Of a stretch of 25,225 nt of DNA, positions 16,357-25,222 are shown piece by piece (within the stretch, counting starts at the first letter, position 1; each line of letters starts with the position of its first letter). The notes beneath the pieces were generated by a model. The model made no database searches, was not told the DNA's origin, and saw nothing but the letters and a program-made list of their open reading frames with translations. A program made the translations under genes and the position numbers. The DNA lies in assembly GCA_012032075.1 (NCBI GenBank), contig JAAURU010000004.1, forward strand, positions 1-25,225. Reading direction: 5' to 3'. Source of the stretch: Flavobacterium sp. (GTDB lineage Bacteria > Bacteroidota > Bacteroidia > Flavobacteriales > Flavobacteriaceae).

Positions 16357-17604
16357 TTAATTATTAAGTTGAAATACTTTTTCAATCCATTCAATACTTT
16401 CATCAACCATAGTGTTTTCATGTTTTAAATGATTAGCAAAATGAGTGGTAATTTTTTGAATGATTCGATTACTAATAATTTCAGCTTGTTCTTCGTTAAA
16501 GTTATCTAATTTTTTTCTTTGATAATTTAATTCAGATTTTTTTATATCGGCTAATTTTTCTTTTAATGAATGAATTGTTGGTGCAAATTTTCGAGCCTTA
16601 GACCAGGACATAAATTCTTCTACAATTTCATTTATTATAGATTCTGCTGCAGGAATATGTTCTTTTCTTTTTTCTATGGTTTCATCAGTAACTTGCGATA
16701 AATAATCTAAGTGAACCAATGAAACTCCCTCAATCGAATTTACATTTTCGTTTACATTTTTAGGAATCGATAAATCCAAAATAAGTAATGGTTTTTTCAA
16801 GTTTAAAATGGCAGCATCAATTGTTGGGTTTTGAGCTCCAGTAGCTACAATTAAAACATCAGCTTTTTGAATTTCCAATTGCAAATTAGCATATTCTTTA
16901 ACCAAAAGATTAAACTTTCCAGCAATTTTTTCTGCTTTCTCTCTTGTTCTATTAATCAAAACAATATGATCGTTTTTAGTATGTTTTACTAAATTTTCAC
17001 AAGTATTTCTACCAATTTTTCCAGTTCCAAAAAGCAAAATATTTTTGTTACCAATAAAAGTAACCGTATTCATTATGTATTGAACCGAAGCAAAAGAAAC
17101 AGAAGTTGCTCCAGAACTAATTTGCGTTTCATTTTTAACGCGTTTACTCGCTTGAATAACAGCATTCACTAAACGCTCAATATAGGAATTACTTAATCCA
17201 AACTTCTTGCTTTCAGTAAAACCAAGTCTTATTTGTGAAATGATTTCAAAATCACCTAAAATTTGACTGTCTAAACCAGTACCTACTTTAAATAAATGAG
17301 TAATAGCTTCTTTGTTTTTATACACATAAGCTATTTTTTGAAAATCTTCAACAGTACCTAAACTGTTATCACAAAGTAATTTGATTAATTGAAAAGGATG
17401 TTCTGCAAAACCATAAATTTCTGTACGATTACAAGTTGATATTACAAATAAGCTTTCGATATTTTCTACCTTAGCCTGTTTTAATAAATCAATTCTTGTT
17501 TTTTCATTCAAACTAAATTTACCTCTCATTTCAGCATCAGCTTTTTTATAACTTAGCCCTATTCCATAAAAGGTAGTGTGTTTGAAACTTGTAAAGTTAT
17601 CCAT
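16357..17604 (-). CDS. hemA: glutamyl-tRNA reductase
   Basis: First committed step of the C5 route: NADPH-dependent reduction of glutamyl-tRNA to glutamate-1-semialdehyde. Motifs: YGIGLSYKKADAEMRGKFSL (13-32), the catalytic Cys58 in ISTCNRTEIYGF, TGLDSQILGDFEI (109-121), KRVKNETQISSGATSVSFAS (154-173), the NADPH-binding ILLFGTGKIGRN (189-200), IVATGAQNP, and the C-terminal dimerisation helix from about 310 on. Its 415 residues fit the family. As the first gene of the minus-strand heme operon, it is divergent from the AraC-type gene and is the usual control point for heme flux. A TAnnTTTG element lies 26 bases upstream of the ATG. hemL, the next step, is not in this window. Confidence 0.98.
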   Translation of the reverse strand: MDNFTSFKHTTFYGIGLSYKKADAEMRGKFSLNEKTRIDLLKQAKVENIESLFVISTCNRTEIYGFAEHPFQLIKLLCDNSLGTVEDFQKIAYVYKNKEAITHLFKVGTGLDSQILGDFEIISQIRLGFTESKKFGLSNSYIERLVNAVIQASKRVKNETQISSGATSVSFASVQYIMNTVTFIGNKNILLFGTGKIGRNTCENLVKHTKNDHIVLINRTREKAEKIAGKFNLLVKEYANLQLEIQKADVLIVATGAQNPTIDAAILNLKKPLLILDLSIPKNVNENVNSIEGVSLVHLDYLSQVTDETIEKRKEHIPAAESIINEIVEEFMSWSKARKFAPTIHSLKEKLADIKKSELNYQRKKLDNFNEEQAEIISNRIIQKITTHFANHLKHENTMVDESIEWIEKVFQLNN

Positions 17605-17629
17605 AAATCGTACTTTCCTTAAAGTGAAA

Positions 17630-17637
17630 CAAAATTA
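17630..17637 (-). promoter_or_regulatory. candidate -7 element for hemA operon
   Basis: On the minus strand the octamer TAATTTTG matches the Bacteroidota -7 consensus TAnnTTTG exactly and lies 26 bases upstream of the hemA start. I see no convincing TTTG -33 element at the right distance, so it might depend on an activator such as the divergent AraC-type protein. That is inference. Confidence 0.4.
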
Positions 17638-17711
17638 AGATAGTAGTTGCATTAAAAGTAACGCTCAAAGTACTTTTTGTGTCGATTGCCGATTTTTTGT
17701 AAAAATTATGA

Positions 17712-17739
17712 TTTGTTTTTAGTATTTCACGTATTTTTG
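17712..17739 (+). promoter_or_regulatory. candidate promoter for the AraC-type gene
   Basis: TTTG (17712-17715) and TATTTTTG (17732-17739), the latter an exact TAnnTTTG match, are separated by 16 bases, slightly shorter than the usual spacing for Bacteroidota sigma-ABfr promoters. The site lies 94 bases before the preferred ATG at 17834, leaving a leader that overlaps no other gene. Confidence 0.45.
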
Positions 17740-17833
17740 TAGTAAAATTGGTTGTTAAGAACTTATTTATTTATAACCAATCTAAATAAATTTAAAATAA
17801 GAATCCCATTTTGCAATTCAAAAAACAACGCTA

Positions 17834-18704
17834 TGAGTTCATTTGAAGAAATAAAAATTGAGCAAGACTTTACATTAATGAGGTTTCAAAACGATTCTGA
17901 TACAATGGAACGTATTGAAAAACAGGTAAAAACAGGATTAATTCAATTTCATTTTAACGTTAAAGGAAAAGCCAAATTTATTTTCAATCAAGGTACTTAT
18001 GCTTTGGACTTAAATGAAGAAAAATCACTTTTATTATATAATCCTCAAAAAGAATTACCCTTACATTTAGAAGTGAGTCCAAAATCTTGGATTATTTCTA
18101 TGTTAATTTCCATAAAAAAATTTCATGCTTTGTTTTCTAATGAAGCCGATGTGATCCCTTTTTTAAGTCAGGAGAATTTAGATAAAAAATATTATGGAGA
18201 AGAAGATATTAGTCCGTCAATGGCAATTGTGTTGAATCAAATTTTTCATTACAATCAAAATTCTTCCATTAAAAATTTATATTTAAAAGGGAAAGGTTAT
18301 GAATTAATGAGTTTATATTTTAACCAAAATGAAGATCCAAACGCAGAACATTGTCCGTTTTTGATTGATGAAGAAAACGTTTTGAAAATAAAAAAAGCTA
18401 AAGAAATTGTTATTGAAAACATGGCTGAACCACCAGGTTTAAAAGAATTAGCAGATAAAGTTGGGCTAACCTTAAAAAGCTAAAAGTAGGTTTCAAACAA
18501 ATTTATGGAGATAGTGTCTATAGTTTTTTGTTTGATTACAAAATGGAATATGCTAGAAAAATGCTCGATTCAGGTTCTTACAATGTAAATGAAGTTGGGT
18601 TGAAAGTAGGTTACAGTACCTCGAGTCATTTTATTGCAGCTTTCAAGAAGAAATTTGGAACTACGCCCAAAAAATATTTAATGAATTTGAATTTGAATGT
18701 TTAA
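17834..18704 (+). CDS. AraC-family transcriptional regulator (one frameshift)
   Basis: An N-terminal sensor-like beta-rich domain (MSSFEEIKIEQDFTLMRFQN, then QFHFNVKGKAKFIF) is followed by a C-terminal AraC DNA-binding domain in two frames. The first HTH is KIKKAKEIVIENMAEPPGLK-ELADKVGLT. After one base is added to the A run near 18475, the frame continues KLKVGFKQIYGDSVYSFLFD, YKMEYARKMLDSGS, then NVNEVGLKVGYSTSSHFIAA and FKKKFGTTPKKYL, the second HTH. The repaired protein has about 290 residues. I choose ATG 17834; the longer frame back to 17752 reads like leader. Being divergent from hemA and upstream of hemH and hemJ, it is the best candidate for heme or iron regulation, in the style of PchR-like activators. 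Confidence 0.9.
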
Positions 18705-18705
18705 A

Positions 18706-19188
18706 ATGAAAAATTTCTTTATTCTTATCTTTATTTTTAATTTTTCTTATTCTCAAAAGAAGAAAGAAAAATTAAATTTTGATTCAATTGACTATTATAG
18801 ATTAATTGAAAAAGACAGTAATGTAAGCAAAGAAGTTAAGACATTGTTAGACGGGAAAACATACAATAATTTTAATGATAGCTACCTAGAAAACAAATTA
18901 AATAAAAATGAATTTACAAATTTTAAGTTGTCATTAGAAGATGTAAATTACATTAAAAATAAAATTTTTGTAGATAGCAAATGTAATTTTGAATCTGCTG
19001 GAAATTGTATTCCTGTTTACAGAGATTTTTAGTACTTAAGGAAAAGGTAGAATAATATTAGTTGCTTATGTATGTTTAAACTGTAGTGAGGTTGTTTTTA
19101 TAATGAAAAAGGACTTTATTTCTTTAAATGTTTTAATGAAAAAGAGAAAAATATTTTATTAGTGAATATATTAAAAAAATACAATTAG
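18706..19188 (+). CDS. small secreted protein of unknown function (about three frameshifts)
   Basis: The intact first 109 codons encode a signal peptide (MKNFFILIFIFNFSYSQ, cleavage before or near Gln) and a hydrophilic segment ending CNFESAGNCIPVYRDF. Beyond the stop at 19032, adding bases in short runs near 19029, 19036 and 19093 continues the protein: LVLKGKGRIILVAYVCLNCS, then EVVFYNEKGLYFFKCFNEKE and ILLVNILKKYN, ending at 19188. The result has about 160 residues and four or more cysteines, suitable for an exported protein with disulphides or metal ligands. I do not recognise the family. It starts 2 bases after the AraC-type stop and ends 6 bases before hemH, so all three are probably one transcript. 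Repair of the second half is my inference. Confidence 0.55.
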
Positions 19189-19193
19189 AATAA

Positions 19194-20229
19194 ATGAAAA
19201 AGGAGTATTATTAGTCAATTTAGGCTCACCGGAAAGTCCAACACCAAAGGATGTGAAACCATATTTAGATGAATTTTTAATGGATAAGTATGTAATAGAC
19301 GTTCCGTTTTTATTGCGTGCTTTATTAGTAAGAGGAATTATTTTACAAACCAGACCAAAAAAATCGGCTGCAGCTTATAAAAAAATATGGTGGGACGAAG
19401 GTTCTCCACTTATTGTGCTTTCAAAACGAATGAAAGCGAAAGTAGAAAAAATGTAAGTGTTCCCGTTTCTTTAGCAATGCGTTATGGTAACCCAAGTATT
19501 GAAAGTGGTTTGCAAGAATTGAGTGATAAAGGAGTTACTGAGGTATTATTATTTCCATTGTATCCACAACATGCTATGGCTTCAACTGTAACAATTTTAG
19601 TCTTGGCAGAAGAATTGCGTAAGAAGAAATTCCCACATATTAATTTCACTATTGTTCCTGCTTTTTATAACCAAAAAGATTACATTAGAGAATTATCAAA
19701 TTCTATTAAAAGACATTTAGATGGTTTTGATTACGATCATTTACTATTCTCTTATCATGGAATTCCAGAACGTCACATTCGTAAAACAGATATTACTAAA
19801 AGTCATTGTAAAATAGATGGAAGTTGTTGTAACACACCTTCACCAGCTCACGAATTTTGCTACCGTCATCAATGTTATGAAACGACCAAACAAGTAGTTG
19901 AATTTTTAGGCATTGAAGAAGGAAAATACAGTCAAACGTTTCAATCTCGTTTAGCAGGAGACAAATGGTTAACTCCATACACAGATGTTGAAGTTAATAA
20001 AATGCCAGAGAAAGGAATTAAAAAACTAGCTGTTGTAACTCCAGCTTTTGTATCTGATTGTTTGGAAACTTTAGAAGAAATTGCAATGGAAGCCAACCAG
20101 GAATTTAAAGAACATGGTGGAGAAGAATTCTTAGCCATTCCTTGTTTAAATGATGATGACGATTGGTGTAAAACCTTAAGTCGCTGGATTGATCAATGGG
20201 CATTTCAGCCTGAAGAGCAAATTAGATAG
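19194..20229 (+). CDS. hemH: ferrochelatase (two frameshifts)
   Basis: HemH inserts Fe2+ into protoporphyrin IX as the last step of heme b synthesis. Adding one A near 19197-19202 gives the N-terminus MKKGVLLVNLGSPESPTPKD from ATG 19194. Adding one A near 19447-19452 joins this to the second frame, giving about 345 residues. Motifs: FLMDKYVIDVPF, FPLYPQHAMAST, the catalytic His in HLLFSYHGIPERHIRKTD, TFQSRLAGDKWLTPYTDVEV and VVTPAFVSDCLETLEEIAME. A segment between 19807 and 19875 has five cysteines (C, CC, C, C), which might bind an iron-sulphur cluster as reported for some bacterial ferrochelatases. It follows the small secreted gene by 5 bases. The essential role suggests the breaks are errors. 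Confidence 0.95.
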
Positions 20230-20370
20230 TTACCCATTTTAAAAATATTTTGAAGAAATTTTGAAAAAAATAACACACATTTTTACAAGTTACAGCATAA
20301 TTTTTTTAAAGAAATTAGAAAAAATTAAGTGTTAAATTTTAAAATGTGAAAACTAATAAATATAGAATAA

Positions 20371-20914
20371 ATGGAATATAGTTATATAAAAGCATTACAT
20401 TTAATTTTTGTCATTACTTGGTTTGCAGGATTGTTTACATTGTTCGGTTATTTGTATATCATGCCGAAGCCAAACAAAAATCCCAACCAGAACAGACATT
20501 TTAATTAAACAATACCAATTAATGCAATATCGACTTTGGTACATCATCACATGGCCAAGCGCAATTTTAGCTAGTATATTTGCTTATTGGATGCTATTTT
20601 TTACCGAATCAGGAAAATTTTGGCTTACCCAACCGTGGATGCATGTAAAATTGGCATTTGTTTTGCTGTTGTATATTTATCATTATAAATGTCATTTAAT
20701 TTTTAAAGACTTACAAAAAAACCAAGTCAAACATACTTCTAATTTTTTTAGAATTTGGAATGAAGGAGCTACCATAATATTATTTGCAGTAGTATTTTTA
20801 GTAATTTTAAAAAATGCCATTAATTGGATTTATGGAGTATTAGGAATTTTTGTATTTTCAATCCTAATCATGATAGGTTTTAAACTATATAAAAAAATAA
20901 GAGAAAAAAAATAA
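20371..20914 (+). CDS. hemJ: HemJ-type protoporphyrinogen oxidase, CopD/UPF0093 family (two frameshifts)
   Basis: HemJ is an integral membrane heme protein that oxidises protoporphyrinogen IX to protoporphyrin IX in many bacteria lacking HemG and HemY. From ATG 20371 the frame reads YIKALHLIFVITWFAGL with the conserved His. Adding one T near 20434 and one A near 20497 continues YIVRLFVYHAEANQKSQPEQ and ILIKQYQLMQYRLWYIITWP. The intact part has TQPWMHVKLAFVLLLYIYHY with conserved His and Lys, NFFRIWNEG and a final pair of membrane helices. The repaired length is about 182 residues with four to five membrane segments, as in the family. Its position right after hemH supports the assignment. A frame starting at 20408 is a wrong-frame artefact of the breaks. 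Confidence 0.92.
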
Positions 20915-20920
20915 GAAGCT

Positions 20921-21100
20921 ATTCCAGCTATACGTTTCAAGATTTTCGCAAAAAAACGTGTTTTTCTATAGTATAAAAAGAGCTTCTTAGGTCGCTTTTT
21001 TATACTAAGAAAAACTATATTTTTCACAAAAAACTTTACACTTCAAACGAAGTTCATTGAACTCCAATTGAAATAAATGTAAAGTGAAATAATCTGGGCT
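20921..21100 (-). ncRNA. structured flavobacterial repeat, copy 2 (Flavo-1-like)
   Basis: Read on the minus strand it opens with AGCCCAGAT (21100-21092) and closes with CGTATAGCTGGAAT (20934-20921), the same end motifs and order as copy 1 (6963-7064). The outer pairing is CCAG with CTGG here and CCTG with CAGG in copy 1, a compensating change. Inside are a long imperfect inverted repeat (20960-20983 with 20994-21015) and a second one with CTTTACA/TGTAAAG ends around AGTTCATTGAACT. It fills the gap between hemJ and the sensor kinase, ending 11 bases before the kinase start, so it may act as a hemJ terminator or kinase leader. The family name is from memory. Confidence 0.45.
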
Positions 21101-21111
21101 AATTACAAAAT

Positions 21112-22583
21112 ATGAATAGAATTTTTAATTTAAAAAACCTTTCATTACGACTAAGAATATTTCTTTCTATGATATTCTTAACGCTTATTGCATCCATTTT
21201 AATTGCTTTAGTTTCTTATTACCAATTCAAAAAGAAGCAAGAGAATATCATCAAGATAGATTAGAGCGAAAAGAAAATGCAATTATTGAAAATATAAATT
21301 ACATATTAAACAATACAAGTTACATTTTAACAACAGAAAATATTCAGTATATCTTTAAAGATAAAATTCATGAATTGGCCGATATTCATAGTCTTGAAAT
21401 CAACTTTTTTGATTTAAAAGGGCATTTATTAATTTCCTCTAAACCCGTTTTTAAAATGGACAGTATTAGACCAGAAATTAATGCTTCTACCTTAAAAATT
21501 TTACAAGGAACAATAGAAAAAAGATATGTAGAATTTACAACAATAGATGATTTACCTTATCGTTCATCATACAGTTACATCAAAGACAATAAATTTAAAC
21601 CTTTAGCTATTTTAAACCTTCCTTATGAAGAGGATACCGAATTTTATGACAATGAAATTAAGAATTTCTTAATTCGTTTCAGTCAAGTGTATTTTGTGAT
21701 GTTATTAATTTCTATTTTCCTCTCTTATTTTTTATCTAGCTACATAACAAAATCACTAAAAATAATTTCCGATAAAATTCAAGAAACAAATTTTAATCAG
21801 CAAAATCAAAAAATCGAATTAGAAGAAGGAAGTAGAGAAATTAATCTTTTGATTGAGTCCTATAATAACATGGTCGATAAATTAGAAGATAGTGCTACAA
21901 AATTAGCCCAAAGTGAAAGAGAACAAGCATGGAGAGAAATGGCAAAACAAGTGGCTCACGAAATTAAAAATCCTTTGACACCTATGCGACTTACTGTACA
22001 AAGTTATCAAAGAAGATTTGACGTTAATGATCCAAAAGCAAAAGAAAAACTAGATGATTTTGCAAAAACATTAATTCAACAAATTGATACGATGAGTTCA
22101 GTGGCAAGTGCGTTTTCAAATTTTGCATCCATGCCAGCACAACAAAATGAAACATTAAATGTGGTTAAAATTGTGCAATTAGCACTAGAAATTTTTAATG
22201 AAGATTTTATTCACTATTCCTATTTAGAAGAAGAAATTATAGTTCGATTTGATAGAACACAATTAATAAGAGTAATCACAAATTTAGTAAAAAACGCTAT
22301 TCAATCTATTCCAGAAGAACAAGAAGAAAAAGCAATATTTGTATCGGTTTATAGAGAATTAAACAATGTAAAAATAGAAGTTAAAGATAATGGTAAAGGA
22401 ATTTCTGAATTTAACAAAGAACGCATTTTTGAACCAAAGTTCACCACAAAATCAAGTGGAATGGGTCTTGGCCTAGCTATTATAAAAAACATCATAGAAA
22501 ACTATAATGGCACTATAACATTTATAAGTGAAGAAGGAAAAGGAACAGAATTTTTAGTATCTTTTCCCATAACTAAAGAATAA
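21112..22583 (+). CDS. NtrY-like sensor histidine kinase (one frameshift)
   Basis: About 490 residues after one A is added at 21229-21233, which joins MNRIFNLKNLSLRLRIFLSM and a first membrane helix to the main frame. A periplasmic sensor domain follows, then a second helix (YFVMLLISIFLSYFLSSYI), a HAMP-like linker, the phosphorylated His in QVAHEIKNPLTPMRLTVQSY, the N box NLVKNAIQSIP, and G boxes VKDNGKGIS, FEPKFTTKSSGMGLGLAII and GKGTEFLVSFP. The H-box spacing and the FSNFASMPAQ segment resemble NtrY-type kinases. No response regulator gene is adjacent, so its partner is elsewhere. It follows the structured repeat at 20921-21100 and precedes the enoyl-CoA hydratase by 29 bases, suggesting co-transcription. 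Confidence 0.93.
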
Positions 22584-22612
22584 AAACAAATACTATTCAA
22601 ATAAACAAAAAA

Positions 22613-23383
22613 ATGGAAAATATTTTAATTGAAAAATTAGATAACATAGCTATAGTAACGATTAACAGACCAGAAAAACTAAACGCTTTAAATAAAGCAA
22701 CAATTTATGAGTTACATGAAGCATTCAAATTGCTTAATGAGGATTCATTTATAAAAGTGATAATTTTAACAGGAAGCGGAGAAAAAGCCTTTGTTGCAGG
22801 AGCAGATATTTCAGAGTTTGCTCATTTTTCTGAACAAGACGGTGGAAAGTTAGCCGCAAAAGGGCAAGAATTACTATTTGATTTTGTGCAAAACCTTACC
22901 ACACCAGTTATTGCAGCTATAAATGGTTTTGCTCTTGGTGGTGGATTAGAATTGGCAATGGCTTGTCATTTTAGAGTAGCATCAAGCAATGCAAAAATGG
23001 GATTACCAGAAGTAACCCTTGGAGTTATTCCTGGTTATGGAGGAACACAACGATTATCGCAATTAGTTGGAAAAGGAAGAGCCATGGAAATGATTATGAC
23101 AGCAGGAATGATAGATGCTCAAACCGCTTTTAATTATGGTTTAGTAAATCACGTAGTTGAACAAACAGAATTATTTGATTTAGCGAAAACAATAGCTTCA
23201 AAAATCACTAAAAATTCGAGTACAGCTATTTCAAAAGCAATTCAAGCAATCAATGCCAATTTTGAAGACGGAGTAAATGGTTATGAAGTTGAAATAGAAA
23301 ATTTTGGTGCTTGTTTTGGCACAGAAGATTTTAAAGAAGGAACCACTGCTTTTTTAGAGAAAAGGAAAGCTAATTTTAAATAA
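22613..23383 (+). CDS. enoyl-CoA hydratase/isomerase (crotonase family)
   Basis: A 256-residue cytosolic crotonase, most likely hydrating short-chain enoyl-CoA in beta-oxidation or crotonyl-CoA metabolism. The oxyanion-hole segment AFVAGADISEF (59-69) and NGFALGGGLELAMACHFRVA (104-123) with catalytic Glu113 are present. LPEVTLGVIPGYGGTQRL (131-148) carries the second catalytic Glu133. Having both glutamates favours a true hydratase over an isomerase or decarboxylase. The C-terminal tail FGACFGTEDFKEGTTAFLEK is the usual trimer-contact helix. The frame is intact, unlike both neighbours. The exact substrate cannot be read from the sequence. Confidence 0.94.
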   Translation: MENILIEKLDNIAIVTINRPEKLNALNKATIYELHEAFKLLNEDSFIKVIILTGSGEKAFVAGADISEFAHFSEQDGGKLAAKGQELLFDFVQNLTTPVIAAINGFALGGGLELAMACHFRVASSNAKMGLPEVTLGVIPGYGGTQRLSQLVGKGRAMEMIMTAGMIDAQTAFNYGLVNHVVEQTELFDLAKTIASKITKNSSTAISKAIQAINANFEDGVNGYEVEIENFGACFGTEDFKEGTTAFLEKRKANFK

Positions 23384-23397
23384 AAAATTTAAAAAAC

Positions 23398-25081
23398 ATG
23401 AAGAAACATTTCATTCTGTTATTAAGTTTTACATCAAGTTTTTTGTTGGGACAAGATATTCCATTTAAAATTCAGAAAAGCGCTATTTTTCAAGATGATT
23501 ACAAGGATTCTAAAATTGTTTTAGCTGAAAAACTAAAGAAGACCAACTAATTATTGTTCGTTCTTTTCAAAGTGCAGTATCCGTTTCAAGAGGGCTTTAT
23601 ATTGGTAAATATGATCAATCATTAAATAAAATTAGTGATTTTAAATTTGAGATTGATCATCCTTTAAGTGAAAAATATAGCTCGGTTATTGGTGTTTTTT
23701 TAAAAGATTCTAAAGTTAATGTGGTTGAAATTTTTTATGATTTAAGAAGTAAAAATTTTATTTGTCAAGCAAATGTTGTTGATGAAAATTACAAAATAAC
23801 TAAGAAAGAGCTTTTTCGCTTAAACAAGGATGAGGTAAAAGGCTTCGGTATACAAAAGATTTTCTATGAAGGTTATGATGTTGATGTAATGAATGAAGAA
23901 GCAGGAAATTTTAAAGAAGAAGATGCATCTAATGAGTTTTTATCAAGAAAAACTTCTAAAGGAAGCTTTCCAAGTAGTTCAAGATCTCAGATTTTGATGA
24001 AAATTAATAAACAAAAATCATTTTTTACAATTGGATTAGCCTATCAGAATGATAAAAAGAGTAATCTAAAATTATTCTTGTTTGATTCGGCACTTGAGAA
24101 AAAATTAGAAAAAGAAATTGAAGGTAAGCAAAATGAAGTTGTTTTTCAAAATCTAGAATTAGATAAAGATTTAGAGGTAATTTATCTAACAGAAAAAAGA
24201 TATTTTGAAGATTTAATTAATAAAGATAAAGGAGGAAAATATAGCTATAAAATTAGAAAAATCACTGTCTCTGATGAAATTGCATTAAATATTGAAGTTA
24301 AGAATCACTATGTTTCTTCACTTAGAACATTCAATCATGATGGTAAATTGTTTAGCATCGGATTTTATTCTGATGAAAAGGACTTTAAGTATGGAGGCAT
24401 CTGTTATTTTGAAGTGGATTTAAACAAATACGAACTAATTAAATCAAATTATAATTTGTTTGATGAGCAGTTTATTTTGGATAAATATGGAAAGTTAAAA
24501 GATAAAGAGTATAAAAATATTTCTTTAAAGCAGGTTTTTTTTAATGATAAAAATGAGATTATTATTGATGCTGAAGAAATATATTTAAACAAATCTTATA
24601 ATGGAATTTACAGTACAAGCAATTTGGGAGGAGGATCTATAGGTGGATTTCAAAATGGAATAAGTATGCCCAATTATCATTATGATGATATAATTGCAAT
24701 AAAATTAAGTAGTAGTGGTGATTTACTCTATGCTAGAAATATAAATAAGAAGCAAGGAATAGATGGTGAAGATGGGGCAGCTTATATTTCCTACTCCTCT
24801 TTCTTATTAGATAACAAGAACGTCTTTTTTATCAATTCAAAAGATAAATTAAAAAAACTTTCAATGATAGAATCGAATTTGGACAAGCTGGAAAAAACAG
24901 ATCAGACCTTAATGTAATTGTTCTGAATGCTAATGGTGATTTTGAATTTAAAGAAATCTTAGACAATGATGAAAATGAAGTTCCTTTTATGGTTTCAAAA
25001 GGAATTTTAATAGATAAATCAGTTCTTTTTTTTGGTAGAAGAGGCAATAAAAAACAACTCTTAAAAGTAACATTAGAATAA
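23398..25081 (+). CDS. large secreted protein of unknown function (two frameshifts)
   Basis: About 560 residues after adding one base near 23546 and one near 24862. It starts with a signal peptide (MKKHFILLLSFTSSFLLGQ) 14 bases after the crotonase stop. The rest looks beta-rich and repetitive: GLYIGKYDQSLNKISDF, FNHDGKLFSIGFYSDEKDFK, AIKLSSSGDLLYARNINKKQ and VIVLNANGDFEFKEILDN resemble blades of a beta-propeller-like protein with SGD/NGD turns, as in many Bacteroidota exported proteins. The final piece ends GRRGNKKQLLKVTLE. There is no obvious catalytic motif, lipobox or type IX sorting domain. The strong terminator 3 bases later ends the transcript. I do not recognise a named family and the propeller suggestion is tentative. 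Confidence 0.75.
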
Positions 25082-25083
25082 TA

Positions 25084-25117
25084 AAAACGGCTGTTTGATA
25101 TTTTAAACAGCCGTTTT
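25084..25117 (+). terminator. rho-independent terminator
   Basis: A perfect 13-base stem, AAAACGGCTGTTT (25084-25096) with AAACAGCCGTTTT (25105-25117), and an 8-base loop, is followed by a T-rich stretch. It begins 3 bases after the stop of the large secreted protein. With its A and T flanks it could also work in the opposite direction. Confidence 0.93.
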
Positions 25118-25152
25118 ATTTATAAATTGGTAGTATAACACAAACTGTGTAA

Positions 25153-25222
25153 GTTAAAAAGTTATTCTGAAAATTTTAGTCAATTCAAAAGACTAAAAAA
25201 TTTTCGGAAATAACTTTTTAAC
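25153..25222. repeat. 70-base imperfect inverted repeat at window end
   Basis: The left arm 25153-25181 begins GTTAAAAAGTTATT, and the right arm 25191-25222 ends in its exact complement AATAACTTTTTAAC. The inner parts (GAAAATTTTAGTC against GACTAAAAAATTTTC) also pair with small bulges around a 9-base loop. A short dyad, ACACAAACTGTGT, lies just to the left. It may be a miniature mobile element, a terminator of a gene beyond the window, or a folded leader; the window ends 3 bases later. Confidence 0.6.

Noticed and set aside
17752..17833. Longer start for the AraC-type gene
   Set aside because: The extra 27 residues follow immediately after the candidate promoter and show no domain character; ATG 17834 gives a normal N-terminus.
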